The notes beneath the pieces were generated by a model. The model made no database searches. It saw only the letters and a list, made by a program, of their open reading frames with translations, and had not been told where the DNA came from. Both the position numbers and the translations under genes were made by a program. Below are positions 10,539-21,441 of a stretch of 45,797 nucleotides of DNA, one piece after another; position 1 is the stretch's first letter, and every line of letters begins with the position of its first letter. Source of the stretch: Alkalibacterium sp. (lineage in GTDB: Bacteria; Bacillota; Bacilli; Lactobacillales; Carnobacteriaceae_A); assembly GCA_007692455.1 (NCBI GenBank), contig RECC01000057.1:1-45797 (forward strand), written 5' to 3'.

Positions 10539-11342
10539 TTGAAATCTATAGTCTACTCTACACTCCCATTTCTACATTTAACTCCTTTAAAAGCAGTAAA
10601 GGAATGTCTGGCTATCGGAGCAGACAAAGTCGAGGTCTTTATGGAAGGCCCTTCGTGGTCAAGGATGACTGATGAAATGAGGCGGGACCTGGCTGACGAG
10701 CTTCTTCAGCTGCCCTGTCAGTACAGTGTGCATCCTCCACAGTTTGATCTAAACCTAGCCAGCGACTGGCAGTCGGTTCGAGAAGCAGCCATTGAAGAAT
10801 ACAAAAAAGCCATTCATTTTGCCGGTTTAATAAATGCCTCCCATATAGTCATTGATCCGGGTTATAGGCACTTGCCTTTATCCAGTCTGAAGGAGGCGAG
10901 GGAGTCAGCTAAGCGTGGAATAGAATCATTGCTGACAGATGCCGAGCGCTGGAGTGTTCTTATCGGGATTGAGAACGGTCCAGTTACTCAGAAATTATTA
11001 TTCAATGAAGAAGAGTATGTGGCATTCGTTAAGTCTTTTAATCATCCGATGATTGGAGCGGTATTAGATACTGGCCATGCACGACTAGCAAAATGGGACA
11101 TCAGTGGAGTGATAGACAGGCTGGGGGTCAGTTTGCTAGCCGTTCATTTGAATGACACTAGCGGCCGGGTGGATAATCACCTGCCTTTAGGAAGTGGAGT
11201 CATTGAATGGAAAAAAGTCTTTCAGGCTCTGAAGTATCTGACCTATGAACCAGATTTAGTACTGGAACTGAATACTGAAACATCACCGGAGGCGCTTCGT
11301 GAAAGCAGTGACTATATTCAGTCCTTTATGAGAGAAAGATAG
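10539..11342 (+). CDS. Sugar-phosphate isomerase/epimerase-like TIM barrel (AP endonuclease 2 family)
   Basis: A 267-aa protein of the xylose isomerase-like TIM barrel family. Likely metal ligands appear in order: HPPQFD, GIENG, VLDTGHAR, HLNDTSG and LELN near the end. This pattern fits both sugar isomerases/epimerases and endonuclease IV relatives; the short length and lack of an obvious DNA-binding segment favour a small-molecule isomerase. It starts at TTG 10539 with GAGGTGA 5 nt upstream. It is probably cotranscribed with the M20 amidase, though a shared pathway is only inferred. Confidence 0.75.
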   Translation: MKSIVYSTLPFLHLTPLKAVKECLAIGADKVEVFMEGPSWSRMTDEMRRDLADELLQLPCQYSVHPPQFDLNLASDWQSVREAAIEEYKKAIHFAGLINASHIVIDPGYRHLPLSSLKEARESAKRGIESLLTDAERWSVLIGIENGPVTQKLLFNEEEYVAFVKSFNHPMIGAVLDTGHARLAKWDISGVIDRLGVSLLAVHLNDTSGRVDNHLPLGSGVIEWKKVFQALKYLTYEPDLVLELNTETSPEALRESSDYIQSFMRER

Positions 11343-11390
11343 AGTTGCGACTCAAGAAATTGTAGGATTTAGAAGCATGATAGACAAAAA

Positions 11391-11425
11391 AGACTCACAC
11401 CTTCCTGATAGAGAGGTGTGAGTCT
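11391..11425. terminator. Bidirectional terminator, mainly for the zinc protease gene
   Basis: A perfect 12-bp stem AGACTCACACCT / AGGTGTGAGTCT. The A-run on its left becomes a U-run for minus-strand transcripts; the + side has only a loose T-rich tail. Confidence 0.85.
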
Positions 11426-11442
11426 TAATTGTGTTTTGAAGA

Positions 11443-12153
11443 TTACCTGCGACGTCTGCCGCCTCCGCCAAAAATCAGGAAGAGTCTTAGAACAGTCAAG
11501 AAAGAAGCGATTGCAGCAGCTACATAAGTCAATGCTGCCGCGTTGAGTACTTTCTTGGCTTGTGGTATTTCTTCACGAGTTAGGAGCCCTTGTTCTTCCA
11601 ATACGCGAATGGCACGTTTGGAGGCATCAAACTCAACTGGTAAAGTGATGAGCTGAAACAGCAGTGTTAATGAAAACATCAGGATGCCGATATTAATTAG
11701 CGTTTCATTGTAGCTCATAAATACGCCGAGAAAGAGAATAGGAAAAGCTGCAGTCTGTCCAAAATGAGTAACAGGCACAAGAGCGGCACGTAGACGTAGT
11801 GGCCCGTAATTGTCTCTATCCTGCATGGCATGGCCTGCTTCATGTGCAGCAACACCGATGGCCGCTACAGATGTGGAATTACGAGTTGTATCGGACAAGC
11901 GCAGAACATTATCCTGAGAGTTATAATGATCAGTTAGATTACCTCTTATACCTTCAAGACGGACATTCTGTAATTGCGATGCATTTAAAATCTGTCGGCA
12001 CACATCAGATGCTGTGTAGCCTCTTTGACTTTTGACTTCACCGTATTTACTGTAAGTGGATTGTACATACATACTAGCGAATCCGGAAATTATCATACCT
12101 ATAATAATAAGGATCATTGTTGGATCCCAATAGAATGGGAAAAAAGGCATCAT
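11443..12153 (-). CDS. Membrane-anchored zinc metalloprotease (YugP type)
   Basis: A 236-aa protein with an N-terminal membrane segment (about 11-30), the zinc motif HEAGH at 104-108, further hydrophobic helices (about 123-165) and a C-terminal helix ending in a glycine- and arginine-rich tail (GGGGRRRR). This is the layout of the YugP/DUF neutral zinc metallopeptidase family. AAAGGAGGTC lies 4 nt before ATG 12153; a second ATG at 12150 is equally possible. Substrates are unknown. It is monocistronic, facing away from the gal operon. Confidence 0.85.
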   Translation of the reverse strand: MMPFFPFYWDPTMILIIIGMIISGFASMYVQSTYSKYGEVKSQRGYTASDVCRQILNASQLQNVRLEGIRGNLTDHYNSQDNVLRLSDTTRNSTSVAAIGVAAHEAGHAMQDRDNYGPLRLRAALVPVTHFGQTAAFPILFLGVFMSYNETLINIGILMFSLTLLFQLITLPVEFDASKRAIRVLEEQGLLTREEIPQAKKVLNAAALTYVAAAIASFLTVLRLFLIFGGGGRRRR

Positions 12154-12370
12154 GTTGACCTCCTTTAAACTTTCAATTTATTTTTAAAACCTTGTTGAAC
12201 CTTACTTAATTATATCATATTTTAGCACTTGGTAGGGTGGGAGCAGTTAAAATAACTATGTGTTATTTGTGAAAGTTATATGACGGCCACGCCCTGTGCT
12301 GACTGATTACGTTTGGCAGAAAATCAGCAGTAGCTAATATCTCTATTGTGAAATTGAAAGGGTATACAGC

Positions 12371-12415
12371 TTTAAGTAAAATTTTAGTAAAATTAATTGT
12401 TATTATTTACTAAAA
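12371..12415. promoter_or_regulatory. Probable GalR operators (three half-sites)
   Basis: TTTTAGTAAA (12382-12391) and TTTACTAAAA (12406-12415) form a perfect 10-bp inverted repeat with 14 nt between; TTTAAGTAAA (12371-12380) is a third, direct copy with one change. They flank and overlap the -35/spacer of the gal promoter, as a repressor site would. The likely ligand is the LacI-family GalR encoded at the end of the operon. Confidence 0.6.
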
Positions 12416-12425
12416 AATGTACAAT
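12397..12425 (+). promoter_or_regulatory. Promoter of the gal operon
   Basis: TTGTTA (12397-12402), 17-bp spacer, TACAAT (12420-12425), 32 nt before galK. The inverted-repeat operator lies on the spacer. Confidence 0.65.
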
Positions 12426-12457
12426 GAGAGTGACTAAATAAAAAAGGAGCGAGATAG

Positions 12458-13633
12458 ATGAAACGAAGCGAGCTGCTCAATGGGTTTGAGGATGTATTTG
12501 GCTATCCGGGTGAATCAGTCTTTTTCTCACCGGGCCGTATCAATTTAATAGGTGAACATACAGATTACAATGGCGGAAAAGTGTTTCCGTGTGCCATCAC
12601 TATGGGAACCTATGGTGTAGTCAAAAAACGGAATGATAATGAAGTACATGCTTTTTCGGGCAATTTTCCAGAAGTTGGCCTGCTGTCATTTTCTCTAAGC
12701 GACATTGAATATAAAAAAGAAGACAATTGGACGAATTATGTAAAAGGGATGATTAAGTATATTCAGGAAAAGACCCATCCACTGGAGCACGGCTTCGATT
12801 TATACATTTACGGGACTATTCCAAATGGTGCTTCACTGTCATCGTCAGCCTCTCTTGAACTTCTGACTGGAGTTATTGTGAAATCTCTTTATAATCTCTC
12901 AATCAGTCAGTTGGAGTTGGTTAAACTTGGTATGCGTACGGAAAATGAATTTCTGGGGCTGAATTCTGGAATCCTGGATCAGTTCGCTATCGGTATGGCT
13001 GAAAAAGGAAAAGCAATGCTTCTGGATACGAATACTCTTGAATTTGAGCAGGTCCCCGTGGATTTGCCGGAGCATAAGATAATTATCATGAATTCCATGA
13101 CCCGAAGAGAACTAGTTGATTCTGAATACAATACCAGACGCAGACAGTGTGAAGAAGCTCTTGCGCAGTTGCAGGAGGTTGTATCTGTAGACAGTTTGGG
13201 TGAACTGACAGAAGAAGCCTTTGAAGAGCACAAACAGGTTATTGATGATGAGGTCCTGATGCGACGTGCCCGCCACGCTGTATATGAAAGTATTCGTACA
13301 GAGAAAGCGGCACAGGCTTTAAAAGAAGGCGATTTAGAAACATTTGGACAGTATATGAACGATTCTCATGTGTCATTGCATGAAGATTACGAAGTGACAA
13401 TTAAAGAGACAAATTTACTGCCACATTTAGCTTGGGATCAAGAAGGAACAATTGGTGCCCGCATGACAGGTGGCGGTTTTGGCGGCTGCTGTATTGCTAT
13501 CGTCGAAAACGAACAAGTTGATTCCTTTATCAACAATGTGGGTGAGAGCTATGAAAAAGAAATAGGGCATCCAGCTGAATTTTATATTGCAGAAACTGAA
13601 GATGGTACAAAGGAATGGGTGGAAAATGATTAA
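12458..13633 (+). CDS. galK: Galactokinase
   Basis: Phosphorylates galactose to galactose-1-phosphate in the Leloir pathway. The 391 aa show the GHMP kinase marks: substrate motif PGRINLIGEHTDYNGG (about 25-40), the ATP loop GASLSSSASLE (about 125-135) and C-terminal GARMTGGGFGG. AAAAGGAG precedes the ATG. First gene of galK-galT-galM-galR; it overlaps galT by 8 nt. Confidence 0.97.
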   Translation: MKRSELLNGFEDVFGYPGESVFFSPGRINLIGEHTDYNGGKVFPCAITMGTYGVVKKRNDNEVHAFSGNFPEVGLLSFSLSDIEYKKEDNWTNYVKGMIKYIQEKTHPLEHGFDLYIYGTIPNGASLSSSASLELLTGVIVKSLYNLSISQLELVKLGMRTENEFLGLNSGILDQFAIGMAEKGKAMLLDTNTLEFEQVPVDLPEHKIIIMNSMTRRELVDSEYNTRRRQCEEALAQLQEVVSVDSLGELTEEAFEEHKQVIDDEVLMRRARHAVYESIRTEKAAQALKEGDLETFGQYMNDSHVSLHEDYEVTIKETNLLPHLAWDQEGTIGARMTGGGFGGCCIAIVENEQVDSFINNVGESYEKEIGHPAEFYIAETEDGTKEWVEND

Positions 13634-15128
13634 TCAGAAACAGAATGGAATTGAACAGACAATCATAGATTTTGTAGAAGCGACGGTGCAAAACGGCATG
13701 ATTGATTCCATTGACAGGATATATGTGACCAATAGGCTGGTTGAACTTCTTGGAAAAGAATCAATTAGCATGATGGAGCCTTCACAAGAATTACCGTCCT
13801 CACTTAATTTGCTTGATGAGTTTATTAACTACGCCATTGCAGAAAATCTGATTGAAGACCTGCCTTCTTCAAAGGATGTTTATGGGGCCAAACTAATGAA
13901 TATCATCACGCCTTTTCCTTCAGAAATCAATCAGAATTTTTGGGAAGCATACAAAAGTGGACCAAAAAAAGCCACTGATTTGTACTATGAATTAAGCAAG
14001 CAAACCAATTACATCAAAACACGTGAAATTGCCCAAAACATTGAGTACACACATGAAACAGAATACGGAGAACTTCAGATTACCATCAATTTATCCAAAC
14101 CCGAAAAGGATCCCAAAGAAATTGCGAAAGCTAGACAAAAAACGACACGTTATCCGGAGTGTGCACTCTGTATGGAGAACGAAGGGTATGAAGGACACCT
14201 GACCCACCCTGGCAGAGCAAATCACCGCATTATTCGTATGGATGTTAGCGGAGAAGAATGGGGATTTCAGTATTCTCCATATGCTTACTACAATGAACAT
14301 GCTATTTTTCTATCCCGTGAACACCGGGAGATGAACGTGGGTATTCAGGCAATTGAAAATTTACTTGATATATTAACGACACTGCCACATTATTTCGTAG
14401 GGTCCAATGCAGGTCTTCCTATTGTAGGAGGATCGATTCTGTCACATGATCATTATCAGGGTGGTCGTCACACATTTCCTTTGGAAGAGGCAGAAGAGGA
14501 ATATACTTTTAACTTAACAAACTATCCCAATATCAATGCAAGTATCATCAAGTGGCCAATGTCTGTCATTAGACTAACAGCTTCCGACAAAAAGGAATTA
14601 ACTCAGGCCGCAGACTTCGTTATGACTAGATGGGAAAAGTATTCTGATGAATCAGTTGGAATCTTTGCTGAAACAGGTGGGACACCTCACAATGCTGTTA
14701 CTCCGATTGCAAGAAGGAAAGGCAAAGACTTTGAGCTGGATTTAGTTTTACGAAACAACCGCACCTCTGAAGAATTTCCCGATGGTATTTTCCACCCGCA
14801 TCCTCCTGTTCAGCATATCAAGAAAGAGAATATTGGACTGATAGAAGTTATGGGGCTGGCCATTCTTCCGCCGCGACTTAAATCGGAGCTGCAGGAAGTA
14901 AGGAATTATTTACTGAAAAGAGCGAATGAGATTGATCCCATTCATTTGCAGTGGGCAGATGAAATAAAAGAAGCCCATGCAGTGACAGAAGAAACGGTAG
15001 AGTCAATTGTAGAGGAGGCCGTTGGAGAAGTCTTCCTTCAGGTCTTAAAGGATGCCGGTGTCTTTAAAAGAGACAGGGCAGGTATAAGAGCGTTTAAGAA
15101 GTTTATAAATGAATTAGCTGACGAATAG
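13626..15128 (+). CDS. galT: UDP-glucose-hexose-1-phosphate uridylyltransferase (class II GalT)
   Basis: Exchanges UMP between UDP-glucose and galactose-1-phosphate. The 500-aa length is that of the Firmicutes class II GalT family, longer than the enterobacterial class I enzyme (about 350 aa). Visible motifs include CALCMENEGYEG, AIFLSREHREM and GGSILSHDHYQGG, which holds the histidine-rich active region, and FAETGGTPHNAVTPIAR. ATG 13626 with AAAGGAATGGG upstream is used rather than an earlier in-frame ATG at 13587. The galE epimerase needed to close the cycle is not in this operon. Confidence 0.95.
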   Translation: MINQKQNGIEQTIIDFVEATVQNGMIDSIDRIYVTNRLVELLGKESISMMEPSQELPSSLNLLDEFINYAIAENLIEDLPSSKDVYGAKLMNIITPFPSEINQNFWEAYKSGPKKATDLYYELSKQTNYIKTREIAQNIEYTHETEYGELQITINLSKPEKDPKEIAKARQKTTRYPECALCMENEGYEGHLTHPGRANHRIIRMDVSGEEWGFQYSPYAYYNEHAIFLSREHREMNVGIQAIENLLDILTTLPHYFVGSNAGLPIVGGSILSHDHYQGGRHTFPLEEAEEEYTFNLTNYPNINASIIKWPMSVIRLTASDKKELTQAADFVMTRWEKYSDESVGIFAETGGTPHNAVTPIARRKGKDFELDLVLRNNRTSEEFPDGIFHPHPPVQHIKKENIGLIEVMGLAILPPRLKSELQEVRNYLLKRANEIDPIHLQWADEIKEAHAVTEETVESIVEEAVGEVFLQVLKDAGVFKRDRAGIRAFKKFINELADE

Positions 15129-15149
15129 AAAATTAGTGGAGGAATTGAG

Positions 15150-17230
<2,081 letters not shown>

Positions 17231-17284
17231 TATAGTGCATTAGTGTAACTGTTTATTCCAAATGGTCACAATAAGACATGACAA

Positions 17285-17324
17285 AAGCAGCACTCTCCAC
17301 TATAGACAGTGGTGAGGGCTGCTT
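17285..17324. terminator. Hairpin terminator between galR and the convergent epimerase gene
   Basis: AAGCAGCACTCTCCACT / AGTGGTGAGGGCTGCTT, a 17-position stem with two mismatches. A T-run follows only on the minus strand; on + the tail is weak. Confidence 0.7.
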
Positions 17325-17335
17325 CGTTATAGAAA

Positions 17336-18082
17336 TTAAAGCTTGTTCAGTTTCTCAAAGGCATTATCTTTAGGCTCATAACCCAATTTAACACGAGCGG
17401 AATCAATATCCAGCCGTGGGAAAGAGTTGTTTGAGATGCCGTTGACTAGCAGGAAAGGTTCTTCCAGTTCTGCCTTCAGACAGCAGTCAATCAGATGGTT
17501 CATGTCGCGTTCTGAGAAATACATAGCCATTCCCGAAAAGTCACTGTTCGGATCCAGTTCATCCCAGCTTGATGTATAGTCCCCTATTCGAATGCCAATT
17601 GATTCAATTCCTTTTTTGAATGCATAGTAACTACCTAATGCTTCAAGGTAGGCTTTTGATACACCATATAAATCATCCGGTCTGATTTGATCTGTTGTTT
17701 TAACCTGAACATTTTTAGGATAAGCATCACTGGCATGGATTGAGCTGGCGAAAATAATACGTTTTAAGGTTGGAGAATCCGCTGCTTTTTTGAATAAGTT
17801 CTGAGGAAGCACATAGTTCAAGTCCACCAGATCATCGTAAAAATCGGCTTCAGGATCAGGGTTTCCAGCTAACTGAATGACATATTCCACTCCCTCAAGA
17901 GCTTCATCCCATTTGTCCAATTTTGACAAGTCTGCTTCAACTATTTTAGCGCCTTCTTTTAATTCTTCTGGAAATTCAGAGAAATCAATATCAGCCAGTA
18001 CTAAATCATGTGTCGCTTTTAAATGCTTCGTTAAGTTGGTTCCTATTTCTCCTGTAGCACCGGTAATTAGCAGTTTACTCAT
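17336..18082 (-). CDS. NAD(P)-dependent epimerase/dehydratase family oxidoreductase
   Basis: A 248-aa short-chain (extended SDR) protein with the nucleotide motif GATGEIG (8-14) and the catalytic pair Y139/K143 in YGVSK. The size and the SSIHASD segment resemble small uronate dehydrogenase-like or UDP-hexose epimerase-like members; the substrate cannot be read. It is too short for a normal GalE (about 330 aa), so I do not call it the missing galE. AAAAGGAG lies 8 nt before the ATG. It stands alone on the minus strand. Confidence 0.8.
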   Translation of the reverse strand: MSKLLITGATGEIGTNLTKHLKATHDLVLADIDFSEFPEELKEGAKIVEADLSKLDKWDEALEGVEYVIQLAGNPDPEADFYDDLVDLNYVLPQNLFKKAADSPTLKRIIFASSIHASDAYPKNVQVKTTDQIRPDDLYGVSKAYLEALGSYYAFKKGIESIGIRIGDYTSSWDELDPNSDFSGMAMYFSERDMNHLIDCCLKAELEEPFLLVNGISNNSFPRLDIDSARVKLGYEPKDNAFEKLNKL

Positions 18083-18119
18083 GTAATAGCTCCTTTTAGT
18101 TAGATTTCTATAACAAAAT

Positions 18120-18149
18120 CCATCCCCAGATCAACAGGTCCAAGGATGG
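18120..18149 (-). terminator. Weak hairpin after the CsbD-like gene
   Basis: CCATCC and GGATGG pair across an 18-nt loop, followed on the minus strand by ATTTTG. A modest terminator candidate. Confidence 0.35.
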
Positions 18150-18183
18150 AAATAATACACTTTTTTGGCGTGACAGCTGTCAC

Positions 18184-18369
18184 TTAATCTCTGTCTTCTT
18201 TTGCTTCTCCTACTGCATCGTGTCCATGACCTTTAGCTTTCTGCGTTTTTCCTTCGGCTTTTTTCTTTTTATCGTCTGCTGCATCTCCATAGGAGTCTTT
18301 CATTTCGCCGACGGCCTTATCTTTTGCCCCTTTAGCTTTGTGTCTTAGGCTGTCCTTATTTTCACCCAC
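18184..18369 (-). CDS. CsbD-like small stress protein
   Basis: A 61-aa lysine-, glutamate- and alanine-rich hydrophilic protein with repeated KAKG/GEMKD/GEAKED units, typical of the CsbD family of general-stress proteins, which have no defined activity. I place the start at GTG 18369: AAAGGTGG (18384-18377) lies 7 nt upstream and the protein then begins MGENKDS, like other family members. An in-frame ATG at 18387 overlaps this ribosome site and is less likely. Confidence 0.75.
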   Translation of the reverse strand: MGENKDSLRHKAKGAKDKAVGEMKDSYGDAADDKKKKAEGKTQKAKGHGHDAVGEAKEDRD

Positions 18370-18536
18370 GTCAATTCCACCTTTCATATTTTTTTTGTCT
18401 TTGACTGTTCCCGTTTATTCTAAAATGAACAGTTTTAGAATTCAAAAGATACGCCCTGAACACTGCGGATTCGTTTCTCAATACAGGCAAAATATGCTAA
18501 ACTTATTTTAACTAGATTAGATTAAGGAGCAGTGAA

Positions 18537-19265
18537 ATGAAAATACTCGGAATCGATACGTCCAACCAGGTAATGTCGGTAGCACTGGCTGAAAATTCAC
18601 GGCTGATTGCTGAAAAAACAGTTAATGTGAAACGAAATCACAGCATTCAGCTGATGCCTGCAATAGAAGAACTGTTCAAAGAAGCTGAATGGCTGCCTAA
18701 AGAGCTGGACCGCATTGCGGTGGCTAAAGGACCTGGGTCATATACCGGCGTAAGAATCGGAGTAACCGTAGCTAAAACACTGGCATTCAGTCTATCATGC
18801 GACTTGGTTGGAATTTCAAGTCTTCAGGCATTAGCCGGAAACGGTGAACGTATCCCTGGGTCATACATCGTTCCGGTTTTTGATGCCAGAAGAGGGAATA
18901 TTTACACTGGCTTATATCAAGTAAAGGATAATAAAATTGTACCGGTAAATAAAGATACGCATATTTCAGTCAGCGAGTGGGCAGAGGGCTTGAAACGTCT
19001 GGGAGCACCGCTACAGCTGTTAGGCGAGGATCTTGAAAAGCACAGGGATGCAGTTAAGAAAATGCTCTCAGAATCGCTCATAGAGCTGCCTATGAGTCGT
19101 CAGTATACACGAGCAAGCATATTGACGGAATTGGCTCTTGATTTAGAGCCGGAACCCGTGCATACTTTTGAACCGAATTATATTCGCGTGGCAGAAGCTG
19201 AACAGAAATGGATGGAGGCTAATCCTGAACACATACAAGGGGGCGGGTGGATTGAAAAACTTTAA
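18537..19265 (+). CDS. tsaB: tRNA t6A biosynthesis protein TsaB
   Basis: Partner of TsaD and TsaE in making N6-threonylcarbamoyl-adenosine at position 37 of ANN-decoding tRNAs. The 242-aa ASKHA-fold protein begins MKILGIDTSNQ and has GPGSYTGVRIGV (about 65-76), the family hallmark. AAGGAGCAG precedes the ATG. It heads a cluster with two acetyltransferases and tsaD; tsaE, often adjacent, is absent here. Confidence 0.93.
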   Translation: MKILGIDTSNQVMSVALAENSRLIAEKTVNVKRNHSIQLMPAIEELFKEAEWLPKELDRIAVAKGPGSYTGVRIGVTVAKTLAFSLSCDLVGISSLQALAGNGERIPGSYIVPVFDARRGNIYTGLYQVKDNKIVPVNKDTHISVSEWAEGLKRLGAPLQLLGEDLEKHRDAVKKMLSESLIELPMSRQYTRASILTELALDLEPEPVHTFEPNYIRVAEAEQKWMEANPEHIQGGGWIEKL

Positions 19266-19848
19266 AGACTGGTTTTCAGATAAAGTAACGAGAACAACTG
19301 CGAAGTCATTTGTACCGCTGGCGGCCCGTGTGAAATTGGAACAGCCTTTTTATTCTATATCGGATGAGTGGTTTCTGACAGCTAAAATTGCACATGAAGA
19401 AGATACGGACAGTATACTGACAATTGAAAAGTTATGCTATGACGGTAAAACACCGTGGAATCGGTCAGCTATTTTACATGAAATCCGATTCAACAGAAAC
19501 GCCTTTTACATCGTCGTATACGATAACCAGCGACCTGTTGCCTTTGTCGGTTCATGGGTTATTGATAATGAAGCGCATATTACTAACATTGCGACGATTC
19601 CTGAGTATCAGAATAAGGGAATCGCCAGTTATCTCATGAAAGAGATTATTCAAGTAGCGGAAAAGGAACATATTAAAGAAGTAACCCTGGAAGTACGCGT
19701 ATCCAATAAAACCGCACAAAGTCTGTATAGAACACTGGGCTTTGAAGACGGACGTATTAAGCACGGGTATTATGCTAATGATCACGAGGATGCACTGGAA
19801 ATGAGATACCTCTTGCCGCAGTCAATTGAAGAACAGAAGGGGTATTGA
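19252..19848 (+). CDS. rimI: RimI-like GNAT acetyltransferase with N-terminal extension
   Basis: A GNAT of 198 aa. The fold core carries the acetyl-CoA loop in ATIPEYQNKGIASYLM and the SLYRTLGFEDG end motif. Homologs acetylate the N-terminal alanine of ribosomal protein S18. The start is inferred as TTG 19252 with AAGGGGG 8 nt upstream; it overlaps tsaB by 14 nt. About 50 extra residues precede the GNAT core compared with the next gene. Which of the two GNATs here is the true RimI cannot be told from sequence alone. Confidence 0.75.
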   Translation: MKNFKDWFSDKVTRTTAKSFVPLAARVKLEQPFYSISDEWFLTAKIAHEEDTDSILTIEKLCYDGKTPWNRSAILHEIRFNRNAFYIVVYDNQRPVAFVGSWVIDNEAHITNIATIPEYQNKGIASYLMKEIIQVAEKEHIKEVTLEVRVSNKTAQSLYRTLGFEDGRIKHGYYANDHEDALEMRYLLPQSIEEQKGY

Positions 19849-19852
19849 GTAA

Positions 19853-20338
19853 ATGACAGAAAAGAAACTCATGATCCGGGCTTATGTACCAGAAGAAGAA
19901 TTATATCGTGATTTTTTTGAATTAGCGACGCAGTCATTTGCTCACGGATCCCCGTGGACACTGCGACAGTATGCGGATACTCTAGCAGACACCCAGCTGA
20001 AGTTCTTTGTTGCTGAAACAGAAGATACTATTATAGGCTACGCTGGAGGAAAAGTTTTACTTGATGAAGCTGAAATATATTCAGTGGCTGTGGCACCTGA
20101 TTTCAAGAATAGGCAGTTAGCCACTCAATTAGTTAGAACATTCATCGAGTATTGTAAGAGTCAGGGAGTCGAAGTTATGTATCTGGAAGTTCGCCAGTCT
20201 AATGTACCTGCGCGTAATTTTTATAAAAAGTTAGGGTTTAAAGAAGTCGGTAAGCGACCAGAATACTACAGGCATCCGATTGAAGATGCTGTTTTAATGA
20301 AATGTACTATTGGAAAGTTGGAGCATTATGAGCAGTAA
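19853..20338 (+). CDS. rimI: RimI (ribosomal protein alanine acetyltransferase family)
   Basis: A 161-aa compact GNAT with [20 protein letters not shown] as the acetyl-CoA loop and [18 protein letters not shown] at the C-terminus, very close to the usual RimI pattern. It starts 4 nt after the previous GNAT and overlaps tsaD by 11 nt, so all four genes are one translation-coupled set. This copy, with the standard length and motif spacing, is the better RimI candidate. Confidence 0.88.
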   Translation: MTEKKLMIRAYVPEEELYRDFFELATQSFAHGSPWTLRQYADTLADTQLKFFVAETEDTIIGYAGGKVLLDEAEIYSVAVAPDFKNRQLATQLVRTFIEYCKSQGVEVMYLEVRQSNVPARNFYKKLGFKEVGKRPEYYRHPIEDAVLMKCTIGKLEHYEQ

Positions 20339-21338
20339 ACTAATTTTAGCTATTGAAACAAGTTGTGATGAAACAAGTGCGGCAGTTATCGAAAATGGTA
20401 ATCGCATGTTATCTAATATTGTGGCGTCACAAGTAAAAAGTCATCAGCGTTTTGGCGGGGTTGTGCCGGAAATTGCGAGCAGGCATCATGTCGAACAGAT
20501 TACGCTGATTATTGAAGAGGCGATGAGGGAAGCGGATGTTACTTATGAAGAACTTGATGCGGTAGCTGTCACGGAAGGCCCTGGCCTGGTCGGTGCGCTG
20601 TTGATAGGAGTGAACGCTGCGAAAGCTGTTGCGTTTGCTCATCAGATTCCTCTAATTGCAGTGAATCACATTAAAGGTCATATCTTCGCCAACCAGCTCG
20701 TTAATGAGATGAAGTATCCGTTGCTGTCGTTAGTAGTCAGTGGGGGGCACACTGAACTGATTTACATGGATAATCCAGGTTCCTATGAAATTATCGGCGA
20801 GACCAGAGATGATGCAGCCGGAGAAGCTTATGACAAAATTGGCAGGGTAATCGGTGTGCCTTATCCGGGTGGGAAGCACATAGATGAAATGGCCCATAAA
20901 GGGAAAGATACTTATCATTTCCCACGTGCGATGATTAAGGAAGACAACTACGACTTCAGTTTCAGTGGCTTGAAGAGCGCATTCATCAATACTGTACACA
21001 ATGCAAAACAGAAAAATGAAGTGCTCAATGACGAGAACCTGGCAGCCAGCTTTCAGGCAGCTGTCGTTGATGTACTTGTAGACAAGACGATTCGTGCAGT
21101 GAAAGAAAAGCAGGCTAAACAGCTAGTCCTGGCCGGAGGGGTAGCTGCCAACAAAGGGTTGAGAGAGGCGCTGACTCAAGCCGTTAAAAATGAAGCTGAA
21201 GGAGTGGAACTGCTGATTCCACCTCTGGATTTATGCGGGGACAATGCAGCAATGATTGGTGCAGCAGCTTTTGTCCAGCTTGAAAAAGGTGAATTTGCAG
21301 ACTATACATTAAACGGAAGGCCCGGCTTGTCTGTATAA
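20328..21338 (+). CDS. tsaD: tRNA N6-adenosine threonylcarbamoyltransferase TsaD
   Basis: Transfers threonylcarbamoyl to A37 of tRNA. The 336-aa protein starts [15 protein letters not shown], has the metal pair H114/H118 in NHIKGH, and [14 protein letters not shown] plus LCGDNAAMI near the end. ATG 20328 is used (GGAAAGTTGGAG upstream) instead of an in-frame ATG at 20310. A long terminator follows. Confidence 0.97.
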   Translation: MSSKLILAIETSCDETSAAVIENGNRMLSNIVASQVKSHQRFGGVVPEIASRHHVEQITLIIEEAMREADVTYEELDAVAVTEGPGLVGALLIGVNAAKAVAFAHQIPLIAVNHIKGHIFANQLVNEMKYPLLSLVVSGGHTELIYMDNPGSYEIIGETRDDAAGEAYDKIGRVIGVPYPGGKHIDEMAHKGKDTYHFPRAMIKEDNYDFSFSGLKSAFINTVHNAKQKNEVLNDENLAASFQAAVVDVLVDKTIRAVKEKQAKQLVLAGGVAANKGLREALTQAVKNEAEGVELLIPPLDLCGDNAAMIGAAAFVQLEKGEFADYTLNGRPGLSV

Positions 21339-21382
21339 GGATGAGCTTCAATCTACTAGGATTAATTCAGTTTATATAAAAG

Positions 21383-21430
21383 AACACGACCTTACTGTCA
21401 GCTTATATAGTGACAGTAGGGTCGTGTTTT
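21383..21430. terminator. Bidirectional terminator after tsaD
   Basis: AACACGAC-CTTACTGTCA pairs with TGACAGTAGG-GTCGTGTT across a 10-nt loop, with TTTT following; the left side is A-rich, so it can also serve the minus-strand lrp gene. Confidence 0.9.
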
Positions 21431-21441
21431 AATTGAAGTAC

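Larger units (their letters stand above)
12154..12457. other. Intergenic region with divergent signals between zinc protease and gal operon
   Basis: About 300 nt. The right part (12371-12425) holds the gal promoter and operators described separately; the left edge holds the ribosome site of the zinc protease gene. In between (about 12190-12360) I see no ORF with a ribosome site and no clear RNA motif. Confidence 0.6.

Noticed and set aside
17336-18082. galE (UDP-glucose 4-epimerase) completing the gal operon
   Set aside because: The protein is only 248 aa, on the opposite strand, and lacks the length of GalE; it is better left as a generic SDR.
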